From Allorhizocola rhizosphaerae (GTDB lineage: Bacteria > Actinomycetota > Actinomycetes > Mycobacteriales > Micromonosporaceae), in assembly GCF_003426775.1 (NCBI RefSeq), contig NZ_QJUG01000022.1:1-54504 (forward strand): DNA of 54,504 bases, given 5' to 3'. Below, one piece after another: positions 1 to 7,681 of this stretch. A program made the position numbers and the translations under genes. Each line of letters opens with the position of its first letter. The stretch's first letter is position 1. Below the pieces are notes generated by a model. The model ran no database searches and was not told the origin of the DNA. It worked only from the letters and a program-made list of their open reading frames with translations.

Positions 1-125
1 GGCGCTGGCGATGCGGACGCTGGCGACGCGAGGGCTGGCGATCCGGGCGTCGGCCATCCGGGCGCTGGCGATGCGGGCGCTGGCGATGCGGGCGCTGGCG
101 ACGTCGGGGCGGGCGCTGTGGGCGA
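1..125. repeat. Degenerate tandem repeat coding for Ser-Pro-Ala-Pro
   Basis: The plus strand repeats variants of GGCGCTGGCGATGCGGGC several times, with ACG, ATC or GCC substitutions. On the minus strand it encodes the SPAP-type repeats of the partial gene above. The repeat reaches the window edge, so its full extent is unknown. Confidence 0.75.
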
Positions 126-272
126 CGGCGGTGTGGGCGCTGGCGAGCCGACTGCCGGCCACCACTGCGGCGGTTGCCCATTCTGCTGGGCTGCCGCCGG
201 TGCGACCGGTGGGTACGAGCCGGGGTGCGGTGGCGGATTGTGGCCATGCGGATTGTGGCCATTGGTGGTCAC
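1..272 (-). CDS. Pro/Ala-rich protein, N-terminal part only
   Basis: About 90 codons of an open frame run from a GTG at 270-272 to the left window edge, so the C-terminus is missing. The GTG overlaps the TGA of the preceding gene (GTGA), which predicts translational coupling as the third gene of a minus-strand operon. The visible protein starts with His/Asn/Pro repeats (TNGHNPHGHNP), continues through a Gln/Pro stretch and ends in degenerate Ser-Pro-Ala-Pro repeats. No catalytic motif is visible. Such N-terminal low-complexity segments are common on cytoplasmic sides of actinobacterial membrane proteins, and the two upstream genes are also membrane-anchored, but its function is unknown. Confidence 0.55.
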   Translation of the reverse strand, partial: MTTNGHNPHGHNPPPHPGSYPPVAPAAAQQNGQPPQWWPAVGSPAPTPPSPTAPAPTSPAPASPAPASPAPGWPTPGSPALASPASASPA

Positions 273-883
273 GGCTTCACCTCCAGCGGCGCGATGGCGA
301 TCGGCTCGGGGCTGAGGAAGGCGGTTTCGGGCACCGGCAGCGCTATTTCGGACATGGCGTCCAAGCGGCGGTTGAACTCGGTGCCGTTCACCGCGAAGCG
401 GGCGGTGAGGCCGACCGCGTCGATGGGGACCTCGAAGGCGACGTCGGCCTCGACCGCGATGCCGGGCTGCAGCAGGCGCGACCCGTCGACCAGCGGCTGG
501 TCGAGCCGGTCGGAGAAGTGGAAGATGCGCTCCCGCGCGTCATGCACGGCGGCGTAGCGCACGATGCGCGCCTGTCGATGCATCATGAGCCGCACGCGCA
601 GCACGACCCACTTGCCCTGCGTGTCATGCTCCCACTTGTTGGGCGCCTTGATGACCGAACCCACCCGGGCCGACAGCACGGTCATCTCGAACTCGCGCAC
701 GTCGACCTTGTCGCTCACCTCGCCCGCACGCAGGAACGGCCGCCCCAGTTCGTCGGTGCCCGGTGTGAACTTGATGACCACGTTGCCCACCGACAGCGCG
801 GAGATCACCAGTATCACGGACCCGGCACGGACGAAAAACCGTTGCAGCGGACCGAGTTTGCGGTGGCGTCCAGCTTCGCTCAT
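269..883 (-). CDS. Membrane-anchored protein of unknown function
   Basis: 204 residues. A short basic N-terminus (RHRKLGPLQRFFVRAG) precedes one hydrophobic segment at about residues 16-35, then a beta-rich extracellular region. The body resembles the single-domain TM-plus-Ig-like layout of DUF4352-type proteins, and its general plan (TM, then a domain on changes to a reference value, then a hydrophilic end) matches the upstream gene, which suggests distant paralogues; this is inference. The ATG overlaps the upstream stop codon (ATGA) and its own stop overlaps the next gene's GTG, so all three are probably translated as one unit. Confidence 0.75.
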   Translation of the reverse strand: MSEAGRHRKLGPLQRFFVRAGSVILVISALSVGNVVIKFTPGTDELGRPFLRAGEVSDKVDVREFEMTVLSARVGSVIKAPNKWEHDTQGKWVVLRVRLMMHRQARIVRYAAVHDARERIFHFSDRLDQPLVDGSRLLQPGIAVEADVAFEVPIDAVGLTARFAVNGTEFNRRLDAMSEIALPVPETAFLSPEPIAIAPLEVKP

Positions 884-1590
884 GACGAGGGCCTCGCACT
901 GGCGGTGGGCCGTGGACTGGTCGAACCGCTGGGCCTGGCCGTTGGGGTCGTGCTCGGCGTGGGGCGCGGGCCGGTCGTGGGCGACGCCGACGCGGTCGCG
1001 TCGCGCTTGTCGAGCACCGGCACGCTGGCCACGGTGTAGGCGTCCTCATTGGGGAACCATTCGTTGCCCTGGGTGAGCGAATTCTCCCGGTATTCCCACG
1101 CCGTCACGACCAGCCGAAGCTCACTTGGTACCGGAGAATTCTTTTCCCGCTCCCAAAAGAAGACCACCTTTTCCGGCATGCCGGGATGCAGCTGGCTGAT
1201 GATGGTGGCATCGCGCATCAGCATGACATCGCGCGCCGAGGTCAGGCCGTCCTCGTCGTTGTCGATGCCCGCGGTCTCGGGCAGCTGGATGACGCCGCTG
1301 ATGGGTCGGGTCTCATCGGTCTTGACCTCGATCGTCGCCACCACGGCGAGCCAGTGGTTTTCCTTGCGCGGCAACTTCATCGGCCCGAGCTCGCCGACCA
1401 GGCGCGCGTCGTGGAGGGTCACCGTCCATGTGCCACCGTCGATGGCGACGCCCGGTCCGGTCGGCGGCGGGCCCTCGGCCTTCTCCCATCCGCCGAAAAC
1501 TCCGGACACCGCAAGCACTATCGCGCCCACGCCGGCGGCCCACCGCCCGAGCGTCTGCTCCGCGAGCATTGATAACGCTCGGCGGCTCAT
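880..1590 (-). CDS. Membrane-anchored protein of unknown function
   Basis: 236 residues from the ATG at 1588-1590, which has GGAGAG upstream; an in-frame GTG at 1606-1608 with GAGGGGG upstream is an equally possible start. There is a hydrophobic anchor at about residues 15-35 (WAAGVGAIVLAVSGVFGG), then a beta-rich domain and a low-complexity Ser/Thr/Pro C-terminus. It is the first gene of a three-gene overlapping minus-strand operon and lies 53 bp downstream of the afsR-like gene's stop codon. No enzyme motif is seen. A surface or sensor role is possible but unproven. Confidence 0.75.
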   Translation of the reverse strand: MSRRALSMLAEQTLGRWAAGVGAIVLAVSGVFGGWEKAEGPPPTGPGVAIDGGTWTVTLHDARLVGELGPMKLPRKENHWLAVVATIEVKTDETRPISGVIQLPETAGIDNDEDGLTSARDVMLMRDATIISQLHPGMPEKVVFFWEREKNSPVPSELRLVVTAWEYRENSLTQGNEWFPNEDAYTVASVPVLDKRDATASASPTTGPRPTPSTTPTARPSGSTSPRPTASARPSS

Positions 1591-1642
1591 GCCTTGACTC
1601 TCCGTCACCTGCGTCCCCCTCGTCGCCGCGAGGGAGCATAGC

Positions 1643-4513
1643 CTAGTCGTGCACGCTGTCGAGTAACAGTTGCGCCTGCATGGGCCAGTAGTGGATGCGC
1701 AGCTGCCGCCAGGTCGCGCGGGCCCGCTCGGCCAGTTTTCGCGCCTCGTCGCGCTGCCCGCACGCCCGATGGGCCCGCGCCCGGCTGAGCATCGCCATCG
1801 CCTGCCCGAACCGGTTGCCGAACGAGGCGAACACCTCATCGGCCCGATCCAGCAGCGCGAGCCCCTGCTCGACGCGTCCACTTTGGATGAGCGCTTCGGC
1901 GAGCAGCTGCTCGGAGTATGCCGCGACGAGCCGGTCCCCGAGCTCGGTGCTGATGGCCAGCGCCCGACGCAGGCACCGCTGCGCCGATCCGGTGTCGCCC
2001 TGTGTCAGGTGTACCAGCCCCAGCCCGCGCAACGCCTGGGCCTCACCCGCGCGGAACCCGGCCTGCCGGCTGCCGCGCAGGCATCCCGCGAACCGCTCGC
2101 GCGCCTGCTCCAACCGTCCCTGCTCGAACCACACCGTCCCGAGGCCGTGCTCGGAGTAGATTTCCGCGCGCCGGTTGCCGATGCGCCGGGCGACCTGCGC
2201 GGCGTCTGTAAAGTGGGCGATGCTTTCCGGATAGGAGCCCAGCAGCCGGTGCACGTATCCCAGCCCGGCCAGCGCGGCCGCCTGATAGGGCCGGTCGTCG
2301 AGCGCGTGGGCGATGGCGAGCGTCTGATGGTATCGCCGGACCGCCTCGTCGTATTCGTCGCGGATGGCGTGCAACTCGCCGAGATTGCGCATGATCGCCA
2401 GCGCTGCCCGTTGCGCCCCCGCCGCCAGGGCCGCGTCGAGAGCCCGGGTGTGCGTGTAGGCCCATTCGTCGTACAGGTTGCGGGTCTCCATGAACTTGGC
2501 CATGGCCGCGGCAAGCCCGCACGCGACCTCCGCCGCCTTGACGGATGCGGCCTGCGCGACGAGGGCGACCAGGGTGGGCAACTCGCCCATGAGCCATCCA
2601 CTCGGGTCGGCGAGCAGAGCCTTGGTGTAACCGTCCGGCAGTGGATGGCGATTGGCGTCGAGCCGATCCACCTTCAGGATTCCGGCCGCGAGCGCGTCGT
2701 CGGCCCGCTCGGCGACCGCCAGATAGCCGCCGAAAACCCGGTCGAGCGCGGCGTTGCCGTCGGGCTCCGCCTCTTCGGCATCGGCCCGTTCCTTCGCGAA
2801 AAGCCTTATCAAATCATGCATATGGTACCGGGGGAGCCGCGCATTTTCGGCCGACTCCACCGGCTCGACCAGCCACGCCTCGACGAGTGCCTCCAGGCAG
2901 CGCTCCGCGTCCGTGACGGTGGCGTCGAGCAGGCACGCCACCATCCACGCCGGGAAATCCGGCGCCTCCACCCGGCTGAGCAGGCGTAATGCCTTGCGCG
3001 CCAACGGGTCCAGGCCGTCATAACCCACCGCCAGGGTGGCCCGGACCTCCAGGTCGCCCGCGCACAGCGCGTCGAGCCGCCCGTGCTCGTCGGACAGCTC
3101 GTCGGCCAACCACGCCAGCCTCAAGTGGGGCCGGGCCGCGATGCGTGCGGCGGCTATTCGTACGGCCAGCGGGTGGTCCCCGCACAGCCGCGCGATCGTG
3201 TCGGCCGCGCTCGGCTCGGCGTCAACCCGTTGCGCCCCAGCGATTTCGGACATCAGCTGGAGCGATTCGCCCCGGTCGAGCACGCCCAGCGGCACGCGCA
3301 GCGTGTCGTCGAGCCCGGCCAGGCGGGAGCGGCTCGTGATGACCACCGCCGACCGGCCCGTGCCCGGCAGAAGCGGGCGCACCTGCTGCTCGCCCGCCGC
3401 ATCGTCGAGCACGATGAGCACGGCCCGGTCGGCCACCAGCGAGCGGTAGGCCATCTGGCGCTCGGTCGGATCGTCGGGCACGGCGGCTCCGGGCACGCCC
3501 ATGCCGCGCAGCAGCAGGCCCAGCGACTCGTGCGGCGGGCGTGGCCGCGGGCCCATCCCGTGCAGGTCGATGAACAGCTGGCCGTCCGGATAGCGGGGGC
3601 GCACGGCGTGGGCCAGCCTGGTTGCCATGGTGGACTTGCCGACCCCGCCCGCGCCCGTGAGGAGCAGGAAGCGTTCGGCCTCCAGCGCCGCACGGGCGCG
3701 CGCCATCTCCTCGTGTCGGCCGACAAAGCCCGAAACGGCGGGCGGCAGGAGGCACGAAGCACTGGCAATCACCGCAGGCTCGCCCTGAAGTATCGCCCGC
3801 TCAAGGGATTTGAGCTCCGTGCTGGGCTCGATGCCGAGCTCGTCGGTGAACACCCGGTGGGCGTCGCGATAGGCGGCCAGTGCCTCGGCGTGCCGGCCGC
3901 TTCCGTGCAGGGCACGCATCAGCCGCAGCCGGAAACCCTCGTGCAGCGGGTGCGCGGCGACCAGGTCCTGCAGCCGGCCGATGACGTCACCGAAGCGCTG
4001 CCGGCGCAGGTCCACGTCGATGCGGTATTCGAGCGCGCAACGGTGCAGCTCGTGCAGGCGCGGACGCTCGGCCGGGGCCAGCGACCAGTCGGCGTCGGTG
4101 GTGGTCGGGCCCGGCCACAGGGCCAGCGCGGCCTCCAGGGTGTGGGCGGCGTCGTCGAGCCGGCCGTCGGCCAGAGCCTGCTCGCCGGTGCGGGCCAGGC
4201 GCTCGAACCGGTGCGCGTCAACCGATTCGGGGTCGGCCTCAAGCCGGTACCCCCCGGAAGGAAGGGTGGAAAGGACACCGGCCGGAAGCAAGCGTCTCAG
4301 CTTGGACACATATCCCTGCAATTGGTTTCGGGCATAGGCGGGCGGGCCCTGCGGCCACAGTGCGTCGATGAGCCGGTCCATGGACACGCGCTGCCCCGCC
4401 CGCAGGGCCAGCAGCGCCAGGATGGCACGGGCCCGCGGTCCGGGCAGCGCCACCCGCTTGCCATCCACGAGCAGCTCCGCGGGGCCCAGGACGACAAAGG
4501 CCAGTTGTGCCAT
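1643..4513 (-). CDS. AfsR/SARP-type regulator (OmpR HTH, BTAD, NB-ARC, TPR)
   Basis: 956 residues. The N-terminus (about 1-95) is an OmpR/PhoB-type winged helix (PGPRARAILALLALRAGQRV), followed by a bacterial transcriptional activator domain (about 97-245). An NB-ARC/STAND ATPase follows, with Walker A GAGGVGKST near residue 288 and a Walker B-like AVLIVLDDA. The C-terminal 350 residues are TPR helices. The size and domain order are those of AfsR-family activators of secondary metabolism or development. It is a single gene here, not inside an obvious biosynthetic cluster; the nearest candidate targets are the three membrane-protein genes downstream. The start codon was chosen because the HTH begins immediately after it. 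Confidence 0.93.
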   Translation of the reverse strand: MAQLAFVVLGPAELLVDGKRVALPGPRARAILALLALRAGQRVSMDRLIDALWPQGPPAYARNQLQGYVSKLRRLLPAGVLSTLPSGGYRLEADPESVDAHRFERLARTGEQALADGRLDDAAHTLEAALALWPGPTTTDADWSLAPAERPRLHELHRCALEYRIDVDLRRQRFGDVIGRLQDLVAAHPLHEGFRLRLMRALHGSGRHAEALAAYRDAHRVFTDELGIEPSTELKSLERAILQGEPAVIASASCLLPPAVSGFVGRHEEMARARAALEAERFLLLTGAGGVGKSTMATRLAHAVRPRYPDGQLFIDLHGMGPRPRPPHESLGLLLRGMGVPGAAVPDDPTERQMAYRSLVADRAVLIVLDDAAGEQQVRPLLPGTGRSAVVITSRSRLAGLDDTLRVPLGVLDRGESLQLMSEIAGAQRVDAEPSAADTIARLCGDHPLAVRIAAARIAARPHLRLAWLADELSDEHGRLDALCAGDLEVRATLAVGYDGLDPLARKALRLLSRVEAPDFPAWMVACLLDATVTDAERCLEALVEAWLVEPVESAENARLPRYHMHDLIRLFAKERADAEEAEPDGNAALDRVFGGYLAVAERADDALAAGILKVDRLDANRHPLPDGYTKALLADPSGWLMGELPTLVALVAQAASVKAAEVACGLAAAMAKFMETRNLYDEWAYTHTRALDAALAAGAQRAALAIMRNLGELHAIRDEYDEAVRRYHQTLAIAHALDDRPYQAAALAGLGYVHRLLGSYPESIAHFTDAAQVARRIGNRRAEIYSEHGLGTVWFEQGRLEQARERFAGCLRGSRQAGFRAGEAQALRGLGLVHLTQGDTGSAQRCLRRALAISTELGDRLVAAYSEQLLAEALIQSGRVEQGLALLDRADEVFASFGNRFGQAMAMLSRARAHRACGQRDEARKLAERARATWRQLRIHYWPMQAQLLLDSVHD

Positions 4514-4770
4514 GGCGTTTCCCCGTCTATCGAAGTCTATCGAAAGGTCGAGCCATGTATCGCCGATCCTAACCCGACTGGACGGCGCATACAGCCCAGC
4601 GTCATCAGATCTTCAGCGGGCCTTTCCACGATGGTGCACAACGCTGACTTGGATGGAAAGGGTGGGTACCACAATGGCCTCCCTCCGCTTCGCTTCGCTG
4701 AGCATGCCTGCTGGTTCGCTCGGGCAAGCTCTCGCGAAAACGGCCCCGGTGCGGCTGGCATTCTTGACCG

Positions 4771-5415
4771 GTGCGGATACGGCCGATCGCCCATGATGCC
4801 CTGGTGGATATGCTGGCCCAACGGCTGGCGTCCTTTCCGCCCGGCCAGTGGGTGCGTGCCGCCATCGACGGTCCGCCGGCGGCCCGCCCGCCCGACCTCG
4901 CCGCGCGGCTTGCCCAGGAAATGCCGGCCCGCGGGCGGCCGGCCCTGCACGTGAGCACGGACAAGTTCCTGCGGCCGGCTTCGGTACGGCTCGAGCAGGG
5001 GCGCACCAATCCCGACTCCTATTACGAAGGCTGGGTCGACGCGGGCGGGCTGCGGCGCGAGGTGCTCGATCCGCTCGCGCCGGGCGGGACCGGGCGGGTG
5101 CTCCCGTCACTGTGGGACCCGGTCACGGACCGCGCGACGCGCGCCGACTACGTCTCACTTGCGCCCGGTGGGGTGCTGCTGGTCAGCGGCGACCTGCTGC
5201 TGGGCGGGGAGCTACCGTTCGACCTGACCGTCCACTTTGAGCTCTCGCCGGCCGCCCTGGCCCGGCGGACGCCGAGCGAGCTGGCGTGGACCCTGCCCGC
5301 ATACGAGCGCTACGCCGACGAGGTCAACCCCGCCTCCTTCGCCGACATCGTCATCCGCGCCAACGACCCGGCCCACCTGGCCTTGGTCGAGGCCTCTGAG
5401 ATGCACCCTCGTTAG
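4771..5415 (+). CDS. Uridine kinase-like protein lacking a Walker A motif
   Basis: 214 residues from a GTG start. It aligns in layout with actinobacterial proteins annotated as uridine kinase: the start of the nucleotide domain (AAIDGPP), a lid-like STDKFLRPASVRLEQGR region, YYEGWVDAGGLRREVLDP, and the LSPAALARRTP segment. The expected GxxGxGK[ST] is absent: the sequence after DGPP is AARPPDLAARL, without a lysine. From memory other actinobacterial members are similarly degenerate, so this may be a family trait and kinase activity is doubtful. It converges on the secB-like gene with a 4-bp overlap. Confidence 0.7.
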   Translation: MRIRPIAHDALVDMLAQRLASFPPGQWVRAAIDGPPAARPPDLAARLAQEMPARGRPALHVSTDKFLRPASVRLEQGRTNPDSYYEGWVDAGGLRREVLDPLAPGGTGRVLPSLWDPVTDRATRADYVSLAPGGVLLVSGDLLLGGELPFDLTVHFELSPAALARRTPSELAWTLPAYERYADEVNPASFADIVIRANDPAHLALVEASEMHPR

Positions 5416-5951
5416 CCTCTGCCAACCACCGGCTCCGCCGCCAGCCGTCTCTCCGACGCGGGGACAAACGATGCGGAGATAGGTTTCTCACCGGCCTGCT
5501 GCAGGATGCCGAGTGTGATCGTGCCTATTCCCAGGCGAGTACCGATTGATTCTATACCCTCACGGGCGTAGGGGAACACCACAAAGTAGCCCACTTCCTT
5601 GACAAACCTTTGCACGAGCTCGGCAGTGACCTTCGCTCTTGTGGCGAATTCAAAGGTGGCGACGAGATCGATGTCTATAACCGCCAATGGCTTGTCATCG
5701 GGCGCGAATATGCGCGTTTCAAAATTGTATCTGCAGTCGAACAGGTCGCCCCGTCGCTTGATATTCGGCGTGATCCGGATGCGCATATTCTCGGCATGCG
5801 AAGCATCGTCATCGGACAATCGTTCGCCATGCACCTTTACCGTCCGGATACCAAGCAGCTCCGAGTTTTCGACCAACGTCTCGAAGTCGTCATCGGCAAT
5901 TCCTCGCGGCTTCTTGACCCGCGGTGCCTCCGGCAAGCGCTTATTGGCCAT
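5412..5951 (-). CDS. SecB-like chaperone (TAC-type)
   Basis: 179 residues from the ATG at 5949-5951; this start overlaps the end of the HTH gene by 11 bp. The C-terminal half carries the SecB core: beta strands YNFETRIFAPDDKPLAVIDIDL, then FVKEVGYFVVFPYAREGIESI, containing the FPYARE signature of SecB (residues 126-131). General secretory SecB is a proteobacterial protein; actinobacterial SecB-like proteins, such as Rv1957 of Mycobacterium tuberculosis, occur in toxin-antitoxin-chaperone loci and protect an unstable antitoxin. Its position directly behind an HTH gene fits that role. The substrate and tetramer formation are inferred. Confidence 0.8.
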   Translation of the reverse strand: MANKRLPEAPRVKKPRGIADDDFETLVENSELLGIRTVKVHGERLSDDDASHAENMRIRITPNIKRRGDLFDCRYNFETRIFAPDDKPLAVIDIDLVATFEFATRAKVTAELVQRFVKEVGYFVVFPYAREGIESIGTRLGIGTITLGILQQAGEKPISASFVPASERRLAAEPVVGRG

Positions 5952-6657
5952 GGTGTTCAGACCGTCGTTCTGCCGACACCGACACCTCAATCGGCTTGAT
6001 GGCGGCACGGGCCAACTGTCGATCCTGCAAAGCCCGCCTGATCTTGGCCTTCACATGGGCAGGCAATCTCTCCCCTACCTTGACGTGCCGACTCGATCGA
6101 TCCGGTGCTACACGCAATTCCTTTTCAAAGACACTGCCGAGGCTTTCCCACTGCCGGTCGAGCGCTTCGGGGACGCCCTGAATGGCCGCATTGACCGCGG
6201 CGAGCTGTTGCCTCGACAAATGGTCTTCGTCATCACCCAATTGGAACGAAGAATGAAGCCAGTTCGATACATCCGCCCAGCGCCAGATGCGTTGAGAGCC
6301 TTGATCGGCTCCCGTCGCGCCGACGTGTTCGGGAAAGTTTCCGGGACCTCTGATCCCCTCGACCCAGGTGCGAACTGCCTCACGGGTAACCCCGACGCGG
6401 TGTGCGATGCCGCTGATGTTTACCAGATCTTGATCGACCTCTACGACATTCGCGCCAAGCAGGTTTCTGATACTTCGGAGGACCTGCATCACCTGCCCGA
6501 CGGGATCATCGCAGTCCGTGTGGAGTGTGGCGATGACGCGGCCGGAAACCTCGGCCCATGAAAGATCGTTCAAACGCCGATCGAGGATGTCCAGGACGCG
6601 TTCGTCGTCGAGATCTACCCCAGTTACGTGCAACGGGATGCGGTACACGGCAATCAC
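5941..6657 (-). CDS. HTH DNA-binding protein, candidate antitoxin
   Basis: 238 residues from a GTG at 6655-6657; a second GTG three codons later is better spaced from AGGTGG. Residues 1-75 form an alpha/beta domain (YRIPLHVTGVDLDDERVLD). Residues 78-135 are an AlpA/MerR-like helix-turn-helix (LVNISGIAHRVGVTREAVRTW, then RIWRWADVSNWL), a pattern frequent in small actinobacterial regulators next to HicA-like genes. A roughly 100-residue C-terminal extension is basic and could be the chaperone-addiction segment required if this is a TAC antitoxin. Its own promoter is overlapped by a palindrome (6696-6711), consistent with autoregulation. The HTH is visible; the antitoxin role is inferred. Confidence 0.75.
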   Translation of the reverse strand: MIAVYRIPLHVTGVDLDDERVLDILDRRLNDLSWAEVSGRVIATLHTDCDDPVGQVMQVLRSIRNLLGANVVEVDQDLVNISGIAHRVGVTREAVRTWVEGIRGPGNFPEHVGATGADQGSQRIWRWADVSNWLHSSFQLGDDEDHLSRQQLAAVNAAIQGVPEALDRQWESLGSVFEKELRVAPDRSSRHVKVGERLPAHVKAKIRRALQDRQLARAAIKPIEVSVSAERRSEHHGQ

Positions 6658-6680
6658 CCACCTCGCATCTCTGGATGTTC

Positions 6681-6711
6681 AGCATAAAGGCTACCGTTGG
6701 CGTTTGCCAAC
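6681..6711 (-). promoter_or_regulatory. Promoter with overlapping palindromic operator, HTH-secB genes
   Basis: On the minus strand, a -35 box TTGGCA (6705-6710) and a -10 box TATGCT (6681-6686) are separated by 18 bp, placing the start of transcription about 18 nt before the GTG at 6657. A perfect inverted repeat GTTGGC-GTTT-GCCAAC (6696-6711 on the plus strand) covers the -35 box, the expected position for an autorepressor site. Confidence 0.55.
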
Positions 6712-6736
6712 ATCCTAAAGTTCGCCTCAAACGGCT

Positions 6737-7009
6737 CTACCGTTCGCTTAAACTCTTACGCAGCCCCGATAGTTGCGCCCTCACGGCCGCCAGCCGAACT
6801 TTGAGCTCCTGCTGAATGCGTGTCGGATCCAGCTCAAGTACTTCCTTCCTGGCGGCACTGGCCGCGTTTGCCGCGGCCTCGACCGCTGCAGCGGTGTCAA
6901 GTTCCTGCACATCGGCATCAAGATCTCTCGCCTCGGCTCGTGCAAGGGTGGCAAGTTGATCAGATTCTTCCGCTTCAGTCAGCAGAACTGTGATCAAGTC
7001 CGACTGCAC
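6737..7009 (-). CDS. Coiled-coil product overlapping, or frame-shifted from, the HicA-like gene
   Basis: This open frame encodes an acidic, alanine-rich helix-rich segment (AEESDQLATLARAEARDLDADV, ending in RLAAVRAQLSGLRKSLSER). The suggested GTG at 7007-7009 overlaps the stop of the HicA-like gene by 16 bp and has only a weak AGG ahead of it. The frame stays open upstream into the HicA-like gene, whose own C-terminal 40 residues are already helical. The better explanation may be one original gene of about 235 residues (HicA-like head plus coiled-coil tail) split by a -1/+1 frameshift near 7000-7060. If it is a separate protein, it would be a small coupled partner of about 90 residues. Confidence 0.45.
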   Translation of the reverse strand: MQSDLITVLLTEAEESDQLATLARAEARDLDADVQELDTAAAVEAAANAASAARKEVLELDPTRIQQELKVRLAAVRAQLSGLRKSLSER

Positions 7010-7449
7010 CTCGGCCTGATCGATGAGGTCTGGGCTAATCCGTACTTCTCGACTGAGTCCGCCAAATGGTGTTCGTACTCCAAGAGCACCGTTGCGGCCG
7101 CCGTTAGCGACTCGGCCTTGGCAACAAGCGTGGTTGCCCTTGACGCAACGGACCCGCCCGTGTCGTGCTGGCAGTGCCGAACCTGGCGAATCAGATCCTT
7201 CGCTCTCGCCCACGGATTTGCCGGTGTCGAAGATATCGGAACCCTGCAGGTCTGGCCGTACTGCGATGGGTGTGTGCATTTGACAGTGCCAAAACCGTGA
7301 TCTGTGCTTTTTCGGAAGTGCCAGCCGGCGTTCCGGGCGACGGCAAGTGCTCCTTCGATATCTGGATCCGGGTGCGGCGGCCACGGCGTCGTCGCATCCA
7401 GCCATTCATGGCTTTGCCGCCAACCAACTGTCACCTCACCGTGCCGCAC
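6994..7449 (-). CDS. HicA-like (dsRBD-fold) protein, candidate toxin
   Basis: 151 residues from a GTG start. Residues 33-93 (ALAVARNAGWHFRKS, a central DHGFGTVKC, CRVPISSTP, then IRQVRHC) match the layout of actinobacterial HicA/YcfA-like proteins: alpha-beta-beta-beta-alpha with a conserved His in the loop before the second strand (H51 here) and a Cys pair. HicA toxins cleave mRNA; whether this one does is unknown. It heads the minus-strand group whose later members are an HTH protein and a SecB-like chaperone, giving toxin-antitoxin-chaperone order. The last ~12 residues look unnatural (RPRCSRT), supporting a frameshift in this copy. Confidence 0.6.
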   Translation of the reverse strand: MRHGEVTVGWRQSHEWLDATTPWPPHPDPDIEGALAVARNAGWHFRKSTDHGFGTVKCTHPSQYGQTCRVPISSTPANPWARAKDLIRQVRHCQHDTGGSVASRATTLVAKAESLTAAATVLLEYEHHLADSVEKYGLAQTSSIRPRCSRT

Positions 7450-7464
7450 AGCGACCGAGACTCA

Positions 7465-7484
7465 GACATGATGTCATATGTCAA
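7465..7484. promoter_or_regulatory. Palindrome/direct-repeat cluster upstream of the HicA-like gene
   Basis: A perfect palindrome GACATGATGTC (7465-7475) overlaps two direct ATGTC copies (7471-7475 and 7478-7482) and a minus-strand TTGACA (7479-7484). It lies 16-35 bp before the HicA-like start and in the divergent gap to the methyltransferase gene. No good -10 is seen at the right distance, so an operator is more likely than a simple promoter. The rest of the 232-bp gap also holds a perfect palindrome GCCGCCAGGCGGC at 7617-7629. Confidence 0.35.
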
Positions 7485-7681
7485 TGCTGTTGGCACTTGG
7501 CATCGCTATCAGCACCACGGGAGCGTACTGCGGGCGAGATCGTCGCTCGTCGCCGCCGCATGGCTGGCGAGTCTGTCGAATTCGCCGGGACGATACTTAA
7601 GATTTTGGACCAATTCGCCGCCAGGCGGCAACTGGACAAGCACGGCGCTCACGCTTGTCACGTGCTGTTGAGGAGCTGACA

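Noticed and set aside
11-1039. Plus-strand open frame at the left edge with a repeat-like start
   Set aside because: The minus-strand genes here overlap tightly and have membrane anchors and ribosome sites; the plus-strand translation has none of these.
4514-4770. Gene in the 257-bp gap between the AfsR-like and kinase-like genes
   Set aside because: Frames through it lack start signals and codon bias; it is probably a divergent regulatory region with no recognisable box.
3083-4954. Open frame of 623 codons on the plus strand
   Set aside because: Antisense shadow of the AfsR-like gene; no motif, and codon bias belongs to the opposite strand.
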